DNA of 64,000 bases from Chloroflexota bacterium (GCA_014360905.1 JACIWW010000014.1:1-64000), one strand, 5' to 3'. Positions 1-9,196 are shown, counted from the stretch's first letter. The notes: generated by a model not told the origin, from the sequence alone. Numbers and translations are program-made.

Positions 1-172
1 GCCAGATCGGCCATAGGCGGTGCTCCTCCTGGTGCAGTTGTTTCCACAATTCTTTTACCACAGGAGCACCCCCTTTTGTCAAAATCGCCTGTACCACCTG
101 GTAACGATCTGTTGGCGCAAGCGCACTGACTTTGCTTTTGAAGATGATTTGTGCTATACTCGTTCGCTGCAT
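1..172 (-). CDS. 5' end of an unidentified gene leaving the left edge
   Basis: A minus-strand reading frame stays open from an ATG at 172 to the window edge (57 codons). Its composition is protein-like, with a hydrophilic, helix-prone stretch rich in Gln, Glu, Lys and Trp. No family is recognisable from this fragment. The start is uncertain: the ATG at 172 has no clear ribosome site, while an in-frame GTG at 61 has AGGGGG seven bases upstream (69-74). If the GTG is right, only about 20 codons lie in the window. The frame would run divergently from the nucleoside kinase gene. It could also be a chance open frame. Confidence 0.35.
   Translation of the reverse strand, partial: MQRTSIAQIIFKSKVSALAPTDRYQVVQAILTKGGAPVVKELWKQLHQEEHRLWPIW
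132..160 (+). promoter_or_regulatory. Sigma70-type promoter for the nucleoside kinase gene
   Basis: TTGCTT (132-137), a 17-bp spacer and TATACT (155-160), with an extended -10 TG at 152-153. The same GTGCTATACT-like string recurs at about 238-247 just before the start codon, where no matching -35 is seen. Transcription from the upstream site would give a leader of about 90 bases. Confidence 0.6.
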
Positions 173-258
173 CAATGCGTTTTATCAGTGCTATTACTTT
201 CTGTCCTAAGATAGGGCACGCTCAATAACTTATAAGGGTGCTATACTGTAAAGGGGAT

Positions 259-2037
259 ATGGTTCAACGTGAAGGCTCGGTTCAAATTGTAGAAAAGGTC
301 TCGATAGCAAGGCAGGGACGATGGCCACGACCTGCTCGACCTCGCGAGACGGTCCAGGTGCGCTTCCCAGATGGGCGCATCTTTGAAGCGCCGGTGGGTA
401 CATCTTTGGAATCCTTTATTCGAGCGGCGTACAACGAAGATTCAGTACCTATTGTGGCCGCGGTGGTTGATCGTTACAAACTATGTGAGTTAACTCAGCC
501 GCTAATGCGTGATGCAGAAGTGACTCCTGTTTCCATTGGCGACAGCGATGGCATGCGCATATACCGTCGTTCGCTGACCTTCGTCCTCGTGGTTGCTGCG
601 CATCAGCTATTCCCGGGCGTGCAGGTCTATGTGGATCACTCGCTGACTTTTGGTGGGCTTTTTTGCGAAGTGCAAGGTCGTGCCCCGCTCACACCGCAAG
701 AAGTAGCTCTGCTCGAGCAACGGATGAGGGAAATTGTTGCTGAGGATGTCCCCATCCGCAAACGGCGCGTGCCACTAGAGGAGGCACGTGCTCTGTTCCA
801 ATCTCGCGGCCAGGACGATAAAGTGCGCCTGCTGCGCTATCGGCAGAAGGATTACGTTACCCTCTACCGTTTGTACGACGTGGATGATTATTTCCATGGC
901 TACATGGTGCCCTCCACCGGCTATTTGCGCCACTTTGCACTGCAATACTACTCCAATGGCTTTATCCTGCGTTATCCGCGCCATGAGCAACCCACAGTGT
1001 TGCAGCCGGTCGTGGATTATCCGAAACTTGTGGCAGTTTTCCGTGAATATGGCCATTGGTTACGTGTGTTAGGCATCAGGGACGTGGGTGAACTAAACGA
1101 TGCTCTGAGTGCTGGTCGTGCTAGCGAGGTAGCATTGGTTTCGGAAGCCTTGCATGAGCAGCGGATTGCTCAAATTGCCACAGAAATCGCCAAGCGACGA
1201 GATACCGTACGCTTGGTGTTGATCGCGGGACCCTCTGCGTCGGGGAAGACCTCGTTTTCCAAGCGCCTGGCTATCCAGTTGTTGGCCAATGGTCTGCGTC
1301 CTGTGACCATAGAGTTGGATAACTACTTTGTGGACCGAGTGAACACGCCCCTGGATGAACAGGGCCAGTACGATTTTGAGCATTTGTGGGCGGTGGACTT
1401 GGACCTGCTCAACACGCAAATGCTCAAGTTGTTGGCCGGACAGGAAGTACGGCTGCCCCGCTATAATTTTCCGCTTGGCAAGCAGGAAGAAGGCGAATGG
1501 TTGAAGCTCAGCGAGGATCACATCATCTTATTGGAGGGCATTCACGGGCTAAATCCCGATTTGGTGCCTGGCGTGCCTAGAGAGCGTATCTACCGTATCT
1601 ACGTTTCTGCATTGACGCAACTGAACCTAGATCACTATAACCGTGTGCCTACCACAGAAACTCGTCTTATTCGGCGCATCGTGCGCGATGCCCGCGAACG
1701 TGGGTACTCTGCATTGGAAACAATCTGTCGCTGGGAAAGCGTGCGCAATGGTGAGAAGCGCTGGATCTTCCCATATCAAGAGCACGCAGATGTGATGTTC
1801 AATTCAGCGCTGGCCTACGAGCTATCTGCGCTGAAACCCATGGCAGAGCCATTGCTCTTCCAGATTGATCCCAATGTCCCAGAGTACAGGGAGGCACGTC
1901 GTCTGTTGGCTTTGCTACGCTGGTTCCTGCCTTTCCCAACAGAGCTCATCCCATTTAATTCCATCCTACGCGAGTTCATTGGTGGTTCTAGCCTGCGCGA
2001 TTTCATTGTCTGGCGACAAGGTGCCACGAAAGAGTAG
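259..2037 (+). CDS. TGS/ThrRS-like domain fused to uridine-kinase-type nucleoside kinase
   Basis: The protein of about 592 residues joins an N-terminal TGS (ubiquitin-like) domain and a threonyl-tRNA-synthetase-like second additional domain (roughly residues 30-230) to a C-terminal P-loop kinase of the uridine kinase/phosphoribulokinase superfamily. The Walker A motif GPSASGKT lies near residue 324. This arrangement is a known bacterial class annotated as nucleoside kinase; phosphorylation of uridine or cytidine is inferred. The first possible start is a GTG at 238, but the ATG at 259 directly follows AAGGGG (251-256) and is preferred, although the spacing is short. The phosphorylase gene follows 50 bases later on the same strand without a visible terminator, so co-transcription is likely. 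Confidence 0.85.
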   Translation: MVQREGSVQIVEKVSIARQGRWPRPARPRETVQVRFPDGRIFEAPVGTSLESFIRAAYNEDSVPIVAAVVDRYKLCELTQPLMRDAEVTPVSIGDSDGMRIYRRSLTFVLVVAAHQLFPGVQVYVDHSLTFGGLFCEVQGRAPLTPQEVALLEQRMREIVAEDVPIRKRRVPLEEARALFQSRGQDDKVRLLRYRQKDYVTLYRLYDVDDYFHGYMVPSTGYLRHFALQYYSNGFILRYPRHEQPTVLQPVVDYPKLVAVFREYGHWLRVLGIRDVGELNDALSAGRASEVALVSEALHEQRIAQIATEIAKRRDTVRLVLIAGPSASGKTSFSKRLAIQLLANGLRPVTIELDNYFVDRVNTPLDEQGQYDFEHLWAVDLDLLNTQMLKLLAGQEVRLPRYNFPLGKQEEGEWLKLSEDHIILLEGIHGLNPDLVPGVPRERIYRIYVSALTQLNLDHYNRVPTTETRLIRRIVRDARERGYSALETICRWESVRNGEKRWIFPYQEHADVMFNSALAYELSALKPMAEPLLFQIDPNVPEYREARRLLALLRWFLPFPTELIPFNSILREFIGGSSLRDFIVWRQGATKE

Positions 2038-2087
2038 TGACACTGTTAGCTTTATGAAAGAATTTTGGATCAAAGGGGATTCGTTTT

Positions 2088-4640
2088 ATGCGGCCAATGT
2101 TCCTGTTCAATGTTGTTCCTTCGTTGCCCCCAGCCCTTAAGGCGCTGAAGGAGTTGGCTTACAATTTATGGTGGACCTGGAATCCAGAGGCGATCGAACT
2201 ATTCCGCCGTTTGGATCGCGAGGGATGGGAAGCCTCCGGTCACAATCCCGTACGTATGCTGGGAATGATTGACCAAGATCGTCTCAACAGCGCAGCAAGT
2301 GACGATGGATTCCTTGCTCATCTGGAGCGCGTTTCCTCTGATTTTCAACACTACCTGACTGCTTCGAATACCTGGTACCGCAAAAATCATGGGCCACCCC
2401 CTGATCCCTTTATAGCCTATTTCTGTTTGGAATTTGGATTCACAGAGTGCTTGCCTATTTACTCTGGAGGTATGGGAGTACTGGCTGGTGACTATCTTAA
2501 ATCAGCCAGCGATTTAGGGCTGCCGTTGGTTGCAGTAGGTTTGCTGTACCAGCAAGGTTATTTTCGGCAGTATCTCAATGCGGATGGCTGGCAAGGCGAA
2601 CTCTATCCGGACAATGACTTTTACATGATGCCGGTGCAGCTCGAAAAACGCAATGGAGTACCAGTAACGATTGAAGTAGATTACCCTGGGCGACGTGTGA
2701 GCGCACAAGTTTGGCGTGTACAAGTAGGCAGGGTAGCACTCTATCTCTTAGATACGAATGTCCCACAGAATCGCGCTGAAGATCGGCGTATCACCCATCA
2801 GTTGTACGGTGGTGATGGCGAGATGCGCATCAGCCAGGAGATTATGCTTGGGATAGGGGGACTGAAAGCGTTACAGGCCTTGGGTATCAAGCCCCGTGTC
2901 TGTCACATGAACGAAGGACACTCTGCGTTCCTGGCAATCGAGCGCATACGACAGTTGGTGAATGAAAGCGGTCTGACCTTTGCTGAGGCAAAAGAGGTGG
3001 TCTGTGCGGGTTGTGTTTTCACTACTCACACCTCGGTACCGGCAGGAATTGATCTCTTTGCTCCCAATCTCATTGATAAGTACCTGGGGTCTTACTACGA
3101 TGCATTGGGGATTTCACGATCTGACTTCCTAGCGCTGGGACGACTGAATTCTTCAAACCAGGATGAGCCATTGAATATGGCTATCCTTGCTTTGCGTCTA
3201 GCAGCGCAAAGCAATGCGGTCAGTCGCTTGCATGGTAGAGTCTCGCGTAGGTTGTGGCAGAATATCTGGCCAGGAGTACCCGAATGGGAAGTGCCTATTA
3301 TCTCCATTAACAATGGTATTCACACGCGTTCTTGGATTTCGCAAGACATGGCCAGTCTCTTTGACCGTTATTTGGGCCTGAACTGGCGGGAACGACCAGC
3401 CGATCAGACCATATGGGAAGCAGTGGAAGAGATCCCCGACGAGGAGCTGTGGCGTCTGCATGAAAGGCGAAGGGTGCGTCTGGTTGCTTTCACCCGTCGT
3501 CGGCTGCGTGCACAGTTAGAAGAGCGTGGAGCTTCGCCGGCTGAGGTTGCACGCGCTGCGGAAGTGCTCAATCCAGAGGCATTCACCATCGGCTTTGCGC
3601 GTCGCATGGCAGTATACAAACGCCCCACTCTGCTGCTGCGCCATCCTGAGCGGCTAGCGCGAATCCTGGGGGATCAGGAACGTCCCGTGCAAGTCATTTT
3701 TGCCGGTAAGGCTCACCCACAAGACAATCCAGCCAAAGAACTGATCCGCCAGTTGATCCACTTAACACGGCGCAATGGATTGACGAATGTTGTTTTCATC
3801 GAGGATTATGATCTGAATGTGGCACGTTACCTGCTGCAGGGAGTAGATTTGTGGTTGAACAATCCCCGCCTGATGCAGGAAGCAAGTGGTACAAGTGGCA
3901 TGAAAGCAGCGGCGAATGGCGTGTTGAACCTCAGTGTGCTGGATGGATGGTGGGCTGAGGCCTATCAGCCAGATATCGGTTGGGCGATCGGACGGGGCGA
4001 AGTGTACCAAGACCTGGATTATCAGGACGAAGTAGAGTCGAACGCCATCTACGACCTGCTTGAAAAGGAGATCGTGCCACTATTCTATACTCGTGGGCCG
4101 GATGGATTGCCACGTGATTGGATTCGTCGCATGAAGAATGCGATGCGAACTATTATCCCTAAATACAATACAAATCGCATGGCTATGGAGTATATGGAGC
4201 AACTCTACCAGCCTGCGGATAGCCGCTATCAGCGCTTAACTGCGGACAAATTCGCCCGTGCCAGGCGTTTAGCAGAATGGAAAGCCTATGTGGTTCAGCA
4301 TTGGCCAGAGATACGGATTGTGGGCATAGAGACGGATGCTTCTGACGAGATTGCAGTCGGAACTGAGCTGGAAGTGCGTACAAGCGTGAACCTGAGTCAC
4401 TTGACCCCAGATGATGTTTCAGTAGAGCTGTACGAAGGGGCTCTGAACATGGATCAGGAAATTGGAGAAGGTCAAGCCATTCCCATGTCCTATGTGGGGA
4501 TGGAAAAGGGCTTGTCCTTATTTGCCGCTAAAGTGCAATTCCGAAGCAGTGGACGACGCGGGTACACTGTACGCGTTTTGCCCCGCCACGGCGATTTGTC
4601 CAATCCCTTTGAGCTAAGACTCATCACTTGGGGAGCATAG
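2088..4640 (+). CDS. glgP: Alpha-glucan phosphorylase (GT35)
   Basis: This 850-residue enzyme should release glucose 1-phosphate from glycogen or maltodextrin in the cytoplasm. The N-terminus is the short-form phosphorylase domain (DUF3417 type, with the NLWWTWNPEA motif near residue 25). The pyridoxal-phosphate lysine sits in EASGTSGMKAAANG near residue 600. A further C-terminal stretch of about 100 residues follows the catalytic core. The ATG is preceded by AAAGGGG (2072-2078) at good spacing. It belongs to the shorter bacterial/archaeal alpha-glucan phosphorylase group, not the classical 800-residue E. coli/mammalian group. Together with transketolase and the GH31 glucosidase it points to use of stored or imported alpha-glucans. 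Confidence 0.92.
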   Translation: MRPMFLFNVVPSLPPALKALKELAYNLWWTWNPEAIELFRRLDREGWEASGHNPVRMLGMIDQDRLNSAASDDGFLAHLERVSSDFQHYLTASNTWYRKNHGPPPDPFIAYFCLEFGFTECLPIYSGGMGVLAGDYLKSASDLGLPLVAVGLLYQQGYFRQYLNADGWQGELYPDNDFYMMPVQLEKRNGVPVTIEVDYPGRRVSAQVWRVQVGRVALYLLDTNVPQNRAEDRRITHQLYGGDGEMRISQEIMLGIGGLKALQALGIKPRVCHMNEGHSAFLAIERIRQLVNESGLTFAEAKEVVCAGCVFTTHTSVPAGIDLFAPNLIDKYLGSYYDALGISRSDFLALGRLNSSNQDEPLNMAILALRLAAQSNAVSRLHGRVSRRLWQNIWPGVPEWEVPIISINNGIHTRSWISQDMASLFDRYLGLNWRERPADQTIWEAVEEIPDEELWRLHERRRVRLVAFTRRRLRAQLEERGASPAEVARAAEVLNPEAFTIGFARRMAVYKRPTLLLRHPERLARILGDQERPVQVIFAGKAHPQDNPAKELIRQLIHLTRRNGLTNVVFIEDYDLNVARYLLQGVDLWLNNPRLMQEASGTSGMKAAANGVLNLSVLDGWWAEAYQPDIGWAIGRGEVYQDLDYQDEVESNAIYDLLEKEIVPLFYTRGPDGLPRDWIRRMKNAMRTIIPKYNTNRMAMEYMEQLYQPADSRYQRLTADKFARARRLAEWKAYVVQHWPEIRIVGIETDASDEIAVGTELEVRTSVNLSHLTPDDVSVELYEGALNMDQEIGEGQAIPMSYVGMEKGLSLFAAKVQFRSSGRRGYTVRVLPRHGDLSNPFELRLITWGA

Positions 4641-4672
4641 GGTAAAAGAGTGGATTGCCAAGCAAGTAGGAA

Positions 4673-4705
4673 CCCCGCTTTCTTTGGGAAAGCGGGGTTT
4701 TTATC
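4673..4705 (+). terminator. Rho-independent terminator after glgP
   Basis: A perfect 10-bp GC-rich stem, CCCCGCTTTC (4673-4682) with GAAAGCGGGG (4688-4697), has a 5-base loop and is followed by TTTTTATC. It sits 32 bases after the glgP stop, between convergent genes. Confidence 0.9.
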
Positions 4706-4724
4706 GTTCTTCCGCCACGATTGC

Positions 4725-6053
4725 TCACGGCACAGCGGGCTGGCTGGCCGGACGATGGAGAATGGCTTCTGCTTGTGCCTGTATGTTCCGCAAACGCTGC
4801 GCCGCTTCGGTTCGCTCTTGTGCTTCCAGATCTTCGGCTAGCGCTTGCAGAATCTCCAGGAAATCTGCATCCCATTCTGCTCGGCGCTCTTCCAAAAGCT
4901 TCTGCGTTCCCTCTGGGTAGTCTGTCGAAACCAACTCGTTTACCAGCCGCAATTCGGCTGGCAGTGCTTCTTGCAAGATAGTGCGCACGATCTCATTGAT
5001 TTCTGCCAGGTGTTTTGCTTGCTCCACCGATCCTTCTTGCTGAGCATTGCGCAGAGCTGTACCTAAAATGGCTAGGAAGAGAGCATCAAGCTCTTCTCGT
5101 TTCTCGCGCAGAACACTGGCTGGGTCCGGGCTATTCAGAGCCTCCTGAAGCAATTGAATCTTGCTCTCGCGCACTGCTTGCGCTTCTCGATCCAATTGTT
5201 CCGTCATTTCGAGCAGTTCATCGCGCAACTTGCGCAATGCCTCGGCCTCGTCTGGAGCAGCCTTTTCGATGCGCCTCGTTAACTCCTGGAAGAAAGCATA
5301 GTCCAACAAAGGTCGGTTATACACAACAAGAGCCCACCGGGTTTCTTTATCTTTGGCTGCTACCAGCCTATCTACAACCACTGCTGTGGGTGTATCCATC
5401 GGCAAGGGTTCTGGCAGCAGAATTGGTACGCGTTCTAGCAACACATCGCGTAGTTGCAGCAGTTTTTCTGTGACCTGCTGTTGACCGGCCACAGCGCTGC
5501 TCTCGGCAGCCGCAGCCAAGATTAGGAGGAATGGATAGTCAATATCCGCTTTGTTCTGCTCAATCAATGCCCGCAATTGTTCTTCATCGTCCAATGCATT
5601 CAGTAGGTCCTGCAGGAGACGATTCTTCTTACGCTGCTTCTCGATCATTTCCTTGGTCACGCCGTCGGCCTGGAGAATTTCGTCTATCAAGCCTTGCCTG
5701 GTGAGCACAGTGCGTGGGCTCAGGAAGTAGCCCTTGCGCTCTTCTGGCGGAACGGTGCTCATCAGGGCATTTACTAGATTGCCTGTAAGCCGCTCGCGTT
5801 CCGCCATAGGTAAGTTCAGTTCTGGCGGGATAAATAGCAGAAGAAGCTCCTTCGCGGGGTCATGGTAGAGCAGAGGAGCGTTCACAACGCCGGGTGTGCC
5901 ACACGAAGGGCAAATGACTGTGTTCAATTGCCCACGCAGAAGCAAGGCTTTGAGTCGAGGCTCTTGGCCCACATCCACGATGCTTTGTACTTGAGCAACG
6001 TATCTTGTGCCACAATTGGGGCAATTTACTTGGATGGGTAAAGTTGGTATCAT
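4725..6053 (-). CDS. CpXC-domain protein
   Basis: The roughly 442-residue protein begins with a CpXC zinc-ribbon-like domain. Two CPxCG knuckles lie near residues 11-15 and 49-53 and are followed by a sequence resembling other CpXC proteins. The rest is highly helical and charged (Glu/Gln/Arg/Leu-rich), with probable coiled-coil segments over residues 150-430. The biochemical role of the family is unknown. The ATG at 6053 is chosen because AGGAG stands five bases upstream; a longer frame from a TTG would bury that site. The gene has its own promoter and converges on glgP. The protein is probably cytoplasmic, with no signal peptide or membrane segment. Confidence 0.75.
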   Translation of the reverse strand: MIPTLPIQVNCPNCGTRYVAQVQSIVDVGQEPRLKALLLRGQLNTVICPSCGTPGVVNAPLLYHDPAKELLLLFIPPELNLPMAERERLTGNLVNALMSTVPPEERKGYFLSPRTVLTRQGLIDEILQADGVTKEMIEKQRKKNRLLQDLLNALDDEEQLRALIEQNKADIDYPFLLILAAAAESSAVAGQQQVTEKLLQLRDVLLERVPILLPEPLPMDTPTAVVVDRLVAAKDKETRWALVVYNRPLLDYAFFQELTRRIEKAAPDEAEALRKLRDELLEMTEQLDREAQAVRESKIQLLQEALNSPDPASVLREKREELDALFLAILGTALRNAQQEGSVEQAKHLAEINEIVRTILQEALPAELRLVNELVSTDYPEGTQKLLEERRAEWDADFLEILQALAEDLEAQERTEAAQRLRNIQAQAEAILHRPASQPAVP

Positions 6054-6124
6054 GTAACTCCTATTCATCAATTAGCTGATATGGAAAAATACTGCAGAAC
6101 TCTTTTCAGCAAAATAGATACAAT

Positions 6125-6153
6125 ATTGTAATACTAAATGCCTAGATTGACAA
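6125..6153 (-). promoter_or_regulatory. Promoter of the CpXC gene
   Basis: Read on the minus strand: TTGTCA (6148-6153), 17-bp spacer, TACAAT (6125-6130). The predicted start near 6118 gives a leader of about 65 bases. The surrounding 6072-6260 is AT-rich and holds no other recognisable gene. Confidence 0.7.
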
Positions 6154-6271
6154 AGTTAACTAGTCTTTATAGTGTGGTTCTATTCGAGGCTTGCCAGAGA
6201 TAATAGATTTCTGTCCTTGCTGACAAATCTTGTTCACTAAATCTGGCTTGTTCGGTGAGGAAAGGGATTCC

Positions 6272-6943
6272 TTACTCGTGGGCAAGTGTTAAACCCCATA
6301 CGGCGTGCGCATTCCCTCGCAGCAGCGCCTGTGCGCAGGCGCGCAGCGTTGCGCCTGTTGTGAGCACGTCGTCCACGAGCAACACGTTCATCCCATTGAG
6401 ACTGTCGTTAACACAGCGGAAAGCGTCGCGCACGTTCTCAGCTCTTTGTGCTGCATTCAATCCAACCTGTGGCGGAGTGGGGAGGATGCGCAACAAGGTG
6501 CGCTCAGCAACGGGTAATGTGGTATGGCGAGCCAGTTCCCTTGCTAAGAGTGCGGATTGGTTATAGCCACGCTCGCGCAGGCGTTGGGCATGTAAAGGCA
6601 CCGGCACGATCACATCTACGGGCCATGGCTCTACATTCCAACAGTTATACAGGATTTCGCCCAATGTGTTGGCTAGAACGCGCCAGCCTTTGTACTTGAA
6701 GCTATGGATGGCTTCGCGCAGTGGACCGCTCAGTTGGGCAGCTGCTCGTACGCTCTGCATGGGCCGTGTTTCTTCCAGAAAGGCGGGCCAGGGTGGCTCG
6801 AAGAACAGGATCTGGTCAATGCAATTAGGACATAGCCAGTACCCATCTTTGCTACAGGCTACACAATGGGGTGGAAAAAGCAGATTGAGCACTGCTTCGA
6901 TAAATGAAGGGCGTTTTGTCACAAATTGATGAACGATATTCAC
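6272..6943 (-). CDS. comF: ComF-family phosphoribosyltransferase-like protein
   Basis: The 223-residue protein has a short N-terminal four-cysteine zinc finger (HCVAC then CPNC, within residues 25-45) and a C-terminal phosphoribosyltransferase fold ending in the PRPP-binding loop VLLVDDVLTTGAT near residue 190. The family motif around RERGYNQS is also present. ComF proteins act in DNA uptake and single-stranded DNA handling in naturally competent bacteria; many genomes keep one without known competence. The start is a GTG with only a weak upstream ribosome site. The gene follows the lipoprotein gene by 43 bases on the same strand and is probably co-transcribed with it. Confidence 0.85.
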   Translation of the reverse strand: MNIVHQFVTKRPSFIEAVLNLLFPPHCVACSKDGYWLCPNCIDQILFFEPPWPAFLEETRPMQSVRAAAQLSGPLREAIHSFKYKGWRVLANTLGEILYNCWNVEPWPVDVIVPVPLHAQRLRERGYNQSALLARELARHTTLPVAERTLLRILPTPPQVGLNAAQRAENVRDAFRCVNDSLNGMNVLLVDDVLTTGATLRACAQALLRGNAHAVWGLTLAHE

Positions 6944-6986
6944 GTTGCAAACTCGTCTGTCAATGTTGACTCTTATGTTTCACACT

Positions 6987-7532
6987 TCACTGTTTAGACA
7001 AATCCCCCAGTACAAAAGTCACGCTGCCTGACCACGGCAAGAGTCCGCTACGGAAGACCCAACGAATGTGTTGAGCGTTGGCAGGGACCTGGTAGGCAGC
7101 AGCTCCATAGACCTTCTGCCCAGCGTCAAACCCGCCTTGGGGGACAAACCAGTTGTGCAAGCGCCCAGCCATCACGCTAGCGCTTGAATCCAAGACATAG
7201 GCATGGTTGTTTCTATCGAGCAACATCATCTGTTTCTCAGGCATGATATAACGAATCTGTCGGCTGTTGTTCTGCAACGTTAGCTCAACAGCGCAGAGAA
7301 CCTGGCTTTCTTGCGGCTGATGCCATTGGTCGGCCGGCAAGATGGAAAAACTGTGCACCGTGACCAACCAGTCATCTATCTCGGCTGTCTGGCCCAGTGT
7401 ATAGAGATGCTCTGTATCGTACTGCTTCGCGCAGGCCACACTCACGAAGAGGAGAAGCAAGCAGAGCAGTGCGCTTGTTGAGATTCCTCTGGGGGAGGTT
7501 AATTGATGGGATTGCTTTATCCATCTGTGCAT
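6987..7532 (-). CDS. DUF4352-like lipoprotein
   Basis: The product has about 181 residues. A basic N-terminus, a hydrophobic stretch (LLCLLLLFVSV) and a cysteine near residue 35 look like a lipoprotein signal, although Ser at -3 is not ideal. The exported part resembles the DUF4352 beta-sandwich: a domain that compares a protein's free and ligand state, with conserved hydrophobic and Asn/Asp positions around TLQNNS. Such domains are extracellular and of unknown ligand. The ATG at 7532 has GGAG eight bases upstream; a longer frame to 7622 would place non-signal-like residues in front and overlap the promoter. It is divergent from the DNRLRE gene. Confidence 0.6.
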   Translation of the reverse strand: MHRWIKQSHQLTSPRGISTSALLCLLLLFVSVACAKQYDTEHLYTLGQTAEIDDWLVTVHSFSILPADQWHQPQESQVLCAVELTLQNNSRQIRYIMPEKQMMLLDRNNHAYVLDSSASVMAGRLHNWFVPQGGFDAGQKVYGAAAYQVPANAQHIRWVFRSGLLPWSGSVTFVLGDLSKQ

Positions 7533-7562
7533 CAGCGTTGCTCCATTGAGAACTTCTGGTGT

Positions 7563-7591
7563 ATTATGGCATAGAAGGAGCAAGCAGTCAA
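7563..7591 (-). promoter_or_regulatory. Promoter of the lipoprotein-comF unit
   Basis: Minus strand: TTGACT (7586-7591), 17-bp spacer, CATAAT (7563-7568). It stands back to back with the rightward promoter at 7599-7627, the two -35 boxes only 7 bp apart. Confidence 0.75.
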
Positions 7592-7598
7592 AATCATT

Positions 7599-7627
7599 TT
7601 GCCAATTTGTCACTGCTGACATATAAT
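7599..7627 (+). promoter_or_regulatory. Promoter of the DNRLRE surface-protein gene
   Basis: TTGCCA (7599-7604), 17-bp spacer, TATAAT (7622-7627), giving a leader of about 34 bases before the ATG at 7668. Confidence 0.75.
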
Positions 7628-7667
7628 CGGCTACGTGCTATATAGCCTTTTTGAGGAGACCAACTTC

Positions 7668-9065
7668 ATGCCGCGATTGCTACTAGTGGTAGGCCTCATT
7701 GCTTTGGCCTTGGCTCTTCTTCTAACCGCTGCAGTTTCTGTGCTGCGCGGTGAGACGATCGTAGAAGTCTTTCCGGTGGATCCAGATATTCTGGAATTGC
7801 CATTGCCCACTGAGGAACCTTCCATTGCTTATGCCGCTGATGCATCTCCGACTGCGACTTCATATGTTCCAGCAGGCAAGCCCTCTGTTGCTACCCTGCA
7901 GCAGGGACTCGATGGCTACACAGGGTGTACAGATACGTATATCTACTATTACCTGCCGGACAGCAATTTCTGTAATACTGCTTCATTATATGTCGCCGCT
8001 ACCAACAAAGCCGCGACTTTGATCCGGTTTGATCTCACCAAATTACCGGAAACGGTGGTTGGGCTCAATAGCGAATCGCATATTCACGAGGCTACCTTAT
8101 TCCTCTATTCAATTCAGGGACAAGCTGGTACAGAGATCGGCATTTACCAACCCCGGCGTGAGTGGGATGCCTGTACTGTGACCTGGAATACGCCTTGGCA
8201 AGGGCCTGGGGCAGATGGGGCCTTGGACCGCGATGCGGAGCCTCGAGTCGAAGCGAAGGAGAAGGAGGTGCCAGGGTTCCTGGAGATCAATCTCATCGGC
8301 ATCATCCAGGAATGGCTGCGCGACCCTGATCAGAATTATGGTTTGATCCTCAAGATCTTGGAGTACCAGTGGCCATCGCACCACATCTTCTTTTCCAGCG
8401 AGCACTCGACTGTTGATTACCGACCTAGATTGGTCATCAAGTACGAACTTGCCCTACCCACCCCTACGGCAACGGCGACGCCAACACCTAGCGTGACACC
8501 CACTCCAACACACACGCCCACAAACACACCTACTGGTACCCCAACTCTTATACCTACGCGCACCGCCAGCCCTACACCGCTTCCCACATTTTCTCCGCGC
8601 GTAGTAGAAGTGCACTGGCGTGAGCAGATGGATGTCAACACGCCCTATTCCATCACCGTAGTATTTCGTCCAGCCACAAAAACCGCGGTGATAAATCCCG
8701 CACACCTTTATGTGCTGAGCGTGGATGCCCAATTGACCGCACCCACTTTCGAAGTGGTCAACTGTTCCCCACAGGAGCAAATACTGGAGGATCCAGCAGG
8801 TTCGCTTGCGTGGTCATGGCAGGTCACGCCTCGAATTGTCGGTCCACAACCTGTATCTATTGATTTGCTTTTCGCCTGGAAGCAGGCTTCAGGGGCGGCT
8901 CCGGTCGTTGGCAAGGAACCAGGTGTCTGGTATCGAACCAAGATCATCAAGGTGAGCAAACCCATTGTCCCTTGGTCGTGGTTAGAAATGCTGCGTAACG
9001 CAATGACAGTCGTGGGCTTTATTTGTCTCGCTGGCTGGTATGTGCTGAGGAGGCGCAGAGGCTAG
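7668..9065 (+). CDS. DNRLRE-domain cell-surface protein with Thr/Pro linker
   Basis: The 465-residue product starts with a hydrophobic signal or anchor (residues 5-27). A DNRLRE-type beta-sandwich follows (about residues 85-250), with a repeated pattern of Asp/Tyr-rich strands, EATLFLY, TVTWNTP and a final VIKYEL. Next come a linker of about 50 residues made mostly of Thr-Pro repeats, a further roughly 110-residue domain I cannot assign, and a C-terminal membrane helix with an Arg-rich end. This predicts an extracellular protein spanning the wall through the linker and anchored at the C-terminus. DNRLRE domains occur in surface and glycan-associated proteins; the ligand is unknown. GAGGAG (7652-7657) fixes the ATG at 7668 over a GTG at 7635. 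Confidence 0.75.
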   Translation: MPRLLLVVGLIALALALLLTAAVSVLRGETIVEVFPVDPDILELPLPTEEPSIAYAADASPTATSYVPAGKPSVATLQQGLDGYTGCTDTYIYYYLPDSNFCNTASLYVAATNKAATLIRFDLTKLPETVVGLNSESHIHEATLFLYSIQGQAGTEIGIYQPRREWDACTVTWNTPWQGPGADGALDRDAEPRVEAKEKEVPGFLEINLIGIIQEWLRDPDQNYGLILKILEYQWPSHHIFFSSEHSTVDYRPRLVIKYELALPTPTATATPTPSVTPTPTHTPTNTPTGTPTLIPTRTASPTPLPTFSPRVVEVHWREQMDVNTPYSITVVFRPATKTAVINPAHLYVLSVDAQLTAPTFEVVNCSPQEQILEDPAGSLAWSWQVTPRIVGPQPVSIDLLFAWKQASGAAPVVGKEPGVWYRTKIIKVSKPIVPWSWLEMLRNAMTVVGFICLAGWYVLRRRRG

Positions 9066-9073
9066 GGAATGAT

Positions 9074-9102
9074 TTGGCATTTTATGGTGCATGAGGCATA
9101 AT
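9074..9102 (+). promoter_or_regulatory. Promoter of glutamine synthetase
   Basis: TTGGCA (9074-9079), 17-bp spacer, CATAAT (9097-9102). The predicted transcript has a leader of about 107 bases that contains the hairpin described at 9158-9196. Confidence 0.6.
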
Positions 9103-9157
9103 AAATTGCCATAGACAGCAAGTTCAAAGGCCATTGTGGACCTAAAGGCGCAAGAGC

Positions 9158-9196
9158 AACGGTGATCTCAAAGATGGGGTCGCCGTTTCTATTTTT
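9158..9196 (+). promoter_or_regulatory. Terminator-like hairpin in the glnA leader
   Basis: AACGGTGA (9158-9165) can pair with TCGCCGTT (9180-9187), eight pairs including one G-U, followed by TTTCTATTTTT. It ends about ten bases before the glnA ribosome site, so it would be an attenuator or a partial terminator. The stem is modest and the call tentative. Confidence 0.35.

Noticed and set aside
6147-6173. Rightward TTGACA with TATAGT
   Set aside because: The spacer is only 15 bp and no rightward gene follows. The same bases form a better leftward promoter with 17-bp spacing.
8455-8600. Short tandem motifs resembling a repeat array
   Set aside because: They are degenerate codons of a Thr/Pro linker, not CRISPR or a DNA-level tandem repeat.
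8417-8641. Antisense Val/Gly-rich frame
   Set aside because: It arises from reading the Thr-Pro repeat region backwards.
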